DNA from: Notospermus geniculatus | Taxonomy: Eukaryota > Nemertea > Pilidiophora > Heteronemertea > Lineidae | Direction of reading: 5' to 3' | NCBI GenBank assembly: GCA_002633025.1 | Contig: NMRB01000247.1 | Coordinates: 288,787 to 352,786 of the forward strand | Length of the DNA: 64,000 nt | In this document: positions 60,526 through 64,000 of the stretch, piece after piece | How positions within the stretch are numbered: position 1 is the first letter of the stretch | Layout of the letters: each line of letters starts with the position of its first letter | Program-made: the position numbers and the translations under genes | Notes under the pieces: generated by a model | What the model saw: the letters and a program-made list of their open reading frames with translations, nothing else | Database searches by the model: none | What the model was told of the DNA's origin: nothing

Positions 60526-63490
60526 ATGTTCGTAATGGATGACGTTACATTGTCGTACATAATATTCGTATTGGCAGTGATACCCATTGTGACATACTGC
60601 GTTGTCTTTGGTGCATTCATCACCTCAATTATGTACAGGTAAGAATTTTTGGTGTTCTGTTTCGTGAAGTGAATTTCTTATGAGACGAACATTCAATGAT
60701 GGCACATGATGAAAGGTTGGGATGGGGTAGTGGAATATCATTGCCTGTCACCATTGAGGTCACAGGTTCATGCCAGTAGTTAATGTGGATATGCAGTTTC
60801 TGTGCAGGTTGTCTTCAGATTTGTAAAACCCACAGAATTCATTGCCTGGCTCTTTGATTTCCTGCCCACACTAGTTGACATCATGTCAAACTGTCGTAAG
60901 TGTTCCCTGCAGAATGGGCAGGTGGACAGTTCCCTGGATTCTTGTGACTAGGAGAGGGATTCACTTGAATGATTCAGTAAAATAACTATAGACAAGAAAA
61001 GGTGTTTTACTTTTATTGTTAATTTAAACATGTTTAATGAGGTGGTAAATGGTTCCCATTATTCAAGTCTGCATACATGTATTTAGTAACCTTCGGTATC
61101 TGCCGTCGTGATTTATGTTTGCCCCAGACATGTTTAGGGAAGTCTTGTTACTCTATTCTTGTCTGGTTATTGCGTCTGTTTATGCACGTTCCTTGAGGGG
61201 GATCTTCCTCGGAAAGATTTATTCATTTATGCCTGAATTTGATTTATCTCCTGGATACAGTTACACAAACATTGTGATCATTTCTGTGCTAATGCGCAGT
61301 CTGCACAATACTGTCGGATTTTCCATAATTTCATGTTGAAAAGATCGCACCATTCTTCAGCTGGAGGATTTTTTCGTGGATGTTCTGTACCGGTACATAA
61401 ATTAATTGTGTGATAAGTACATATAGCGCAGTACAGATAAGAACAAAAAATGAATGGAAGAGGAAAAAAAATCACTTCACTGACATATATTTGGTTATAC
61501 AACTGTGTAATGTATGGGATTGAGGTGAAATATATCACATGCAGATTTGTCATATATCAGAATTCAACAGCTTTACTTGCCTGTACAAGATCATTGTGCA
61601 ATTATTCAAAATAGATGAGAGCAGTGAGTAGGCCTACTTTTATCATTTTCTTCACTTTCTTATTGTAATACTGACTAGAGCTTCAGCAAACCCCCCAGCC
61701 CCATTCACCCTTCAGTAAAAGTGTGTAGAGCTGTTAGGGTTGCAAAAAAAGACCTTTTCTTGACCCTGAAAAATCTGTAAAAAAACACATGCAGCATCCA
61801 TCGTGCAATGTATGTATAGTACTTGTATGTTGTATAGTACAATCAACTCTGGAGAAAGTTTAAGTGGTCTTCAGTTCATTCACTGAGTCATTCAATGACC
61901 AGTGGACTTTCTGTCAACTGGAAATGGACTCTAGGCCTTGCTCTCATCTCATACATGTCAACGTCATAACTTCCAGTGTTCAGCAATCTTTCATGAAAGG
62001 TAAATCTTTATATGTGCTAGAACACCTAATATCTGATACTATGCGTGGTAGTTCAACAAGTATGAACTGATAGCCCATCGCAAAATAAAATTATCACTGA
62101 CTGTCTCATAAAACAAACAACATTCATTGGCATGTGGTTTTTGTCCCCATTTAACTGCAGTGCAAACAAAATGTGATTTGTGGGCCTGTCAGAATGTGGG
62201 ATATTGCAGGTGGAATGGTGACGACATGCATGTAGTACCGGTACATGAGAAGATTGAGGAATCAGCTGGCAAAATACTCAACTTTTCATAATCCCATAGT
62301 CAAGAAAATTCTCCCCCGTCATTTTCAACGTGCCCATAAATCCACATATCAGATACATTGGAACAACATATTCCACCATTTGACATGATCGGTCTGTGTG
62401 CACTGGCTGGGTCTGGCAAGGACTCAAGCTGTTCTGCCATTGACAAGAGCTACTCTATTCAATTCAAAATAAACATGGAAACTGAGTATTAATATTAGTA
62501 TCAACATAGCATCAGCACTCACCCTGTTGGTCTTTCTATGTTGGTATTTAGTTCATTGACATATCTCAATACTGGCAATTAATAATTTTCTGTCCTCGCA
62601 CAAAAGCATAGTCTTGCAAAAGCTGCCATTGCGCAATGACTGCCATGGTTACCAAATCGTCTGTGCAGAATGCAGTTGCTCCTGAATAAATATCACCTTC
62701 TGATATGGTGATAACCGGAAAAACAAACATTGGTGCGGGACATCACCCCGCTTGCATCGACCGTACCGTACCGTTGATGACTTGGTGTAGAAGTGACACA
62801 GTGGGCAATGTAATGGTCTTGCATGAATGAAATGATCACACTGTTATGGATCTTGCCTCTATCAACAATTAACTGTCAAAAATACACTGATGAGCACTAT
62901 GGTTGAGTGCGCTCTAGTGTATCAGACAAAAAAATTGCGTAATACACGATTGTACGGAATTAATTGATTATAATAAAAATGTCACTAATCATCTCTCTCT
63001 TGTTCCCCAGTCGACTTCAATTCTATAGAAAACCAAACCGTGAAACCTTAATAGGAGATGCACCAGGCGTGTCAATCATCAAACCGCTCATGGGGATTGA
63101 CAACTTTTTAGAAGAAAATGTTGAGAGCCATTTCTTAATGACATATCCAAAGGTATGAGTACAAGACTGTTATTGCAACTTCTCGCTTTTTAAGTTCGTC
63201 AATAGAAAAGTTAATCGGTTGTTGTGATCCATGTCATTTGGTCCCAATGTTGATTTTAGTTGATTAGCCACAACAGTTGCTGTTTACTGCATTGAAACGT
63301 TAAGGAACCTAGACATTGTGCTCTCTTGTGTAAACTCTAGTTTCATATAGTTCCATTGAATACATTGTGTCTCATTTTGCTTTTCAGTTTGAATTGTTAT
63401 TTTGTGTTCAAGATGATCAAGACCCAGCGATCAATCTCGTCAGCAAACTCATGGAGCGATATCCAAAAGTTGACGCTAGAATATTCCTAG
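60526..63490 (+). CDS. UGCG: Ceramide glucosyltransferase, first three coding exons (partial)
   Basis: UGCG transfers glucose from UDP-glucose to ceramide on the cytosolic face of the Golgi, the first step of glycosphingolipid synthesis (GT21 family). Exons: 60348-60638 (coding from 60526 or 60535), 63011-63152, 63388-63490, phases 2, 0 and 1; the gene continues past the right edge. Visible: an N-terminal membrane anchor YIIFVLAVIPIVTYCVVF, then YSRLQFYRKPN, APGVSIIKPLMGIDNFLEEN (human PGVSLLKPLKGVDPNLINN), TYPKFELLFCVQDDQDPAIN with the D1 aspartate, and YPKVDARIFLG (human YPNVDARLFIG). The start at 60526 or 60535 gives an N-terminus of human-like length. An in-frame ATG at 60355 would add about 57 residues not found in vertebrates. 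The D2, D3 and QxxRW motifs lie outside the window. Confidence 0.92.
60720..60960 (+). mobile_element. Possible SINE in UGCG intron 1
   Basis: An A-box-like ggggtagtgga and B-box-like aggttcatgcc are spaced about 40 nt apart and followed by a conserved-looking tail (cccacagaattcattgcc; cctgcccacactagttgac). No second copy in this window, so this is tentative. Confidence 0.3.
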
Positions 63491-64000
63491 GTAAGTTGGG
63501 ATTTGCCCCCCCCCCCTGAATGGAACTCATTTCCTGTTGATCATTTCAAAGGTTAGAGACTGCTCGATAGAATCATCACATCGAGATCTAGTGTCCATTT
63601 TGCTCTGGCTGGTCATGCTGAATTGATAACCAAATTGATCTTCAAGACATGCAAGAAGATGAAGATACTTTTTCTCCGTGCGTAACATCCTATGCACTAA
63701 GATGTCAATTTGATAAATTGACTATGTAATTGAGAAAGAAACCCAGCCATATCTTGTTTACAATACCCGGAACTTCATAGGAACTTTCAAATCAATGAGT
63801 TGATTTTATTGATCTGTACAAGACTGCCTCGAGCTTATGAATCACTCGCGTTATGGAAGCATTATTGGACCACCATCGTGTTATTATCAGCCTGAGAAAA
63901 GTAAGGAACGCATATTTGATGCAAAACTAATTTACTCATTGATGTCTGCACTGTAAGATACTCGGGCCACTCAGTCTGGTAATGTCTGCTGTGTTTTTTT

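Overview
The window is genomic DNA from an animal, most likely a marine invertebrate deuterostome (echinoderm or hemichordate grade). The genes have many introns with GT..AG boundaries, their products align well with vertebrate orthologues, the DNA is rich in foldback and MITE-like elements and tRNA-derived SINEs, and the palindromic octamer TAGGCCTA recurs throughout. The taxon is an inference; nothing in the window fixes it. No virus, plasmid, prokaryotic operon or CRISPR array was seen.

Layout. (1) 1-750: last coding exon of GLE1 (+). (2) 1961-3576: complete three-exon TMEM97 / sigma-2 receptor gene (-). (3) 3765-6326: complete six-exon PPTC7-type mitochondrial PP2C phosphatase gene (+), head-to-head with TMEM97 across 188 bp. 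(4) 9.2-13.7 kb: a two-exon gene (-) whose product ends in a BH3-like motif; it is not a recognised orthologue. (5) 16.6-17.3 kb: first coding exon of an MCL1/BCL2-like gene (+), divergent from the BH3-like gene. (6) 17.3-37.5 kb: about 20 kb without a confident gene, holding a tandem tRNA-SINE array, several MITEs, an assembly duplication and a 30-N gap flanked by a perfect palindrome. (7) 40.7-50.9 kb: complete RASA1 (p120 RasGAP) gene (-) in 22 coding exons with consistent phase throughout (901 aa), including a 12-nt microexon. (8) 51-58 kb: upstream duplication, nested foldback elements, a hAT-like MITE and a pogo/Tigger-like element. (9) 60.5-63.5 kb: first three coding exons of UGCG (ceramide glucosyltransferase, +), running off the right edge.

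Functionally these are mostly housekeeping or signalling genes: mRNA export (GLE1), sterol handling (TMEM97), mitochondrial protein dephosphorylation (PPTC7), Ras inactivation (RASA1) and glycosphingolipid synthesis (UGCG). The most notable point is the pair of candidate apoptosis genes, a BH3-motif protein and a multi-BH-domain Bcl-2 protein, transcribed away from each other about 3 kb apart. Several single-N positions mark joins; three of them are flanked by near-identical direct repeats and look like unmerged allelic contig overlaps, one of which duplicates RASA1 exon sequence.
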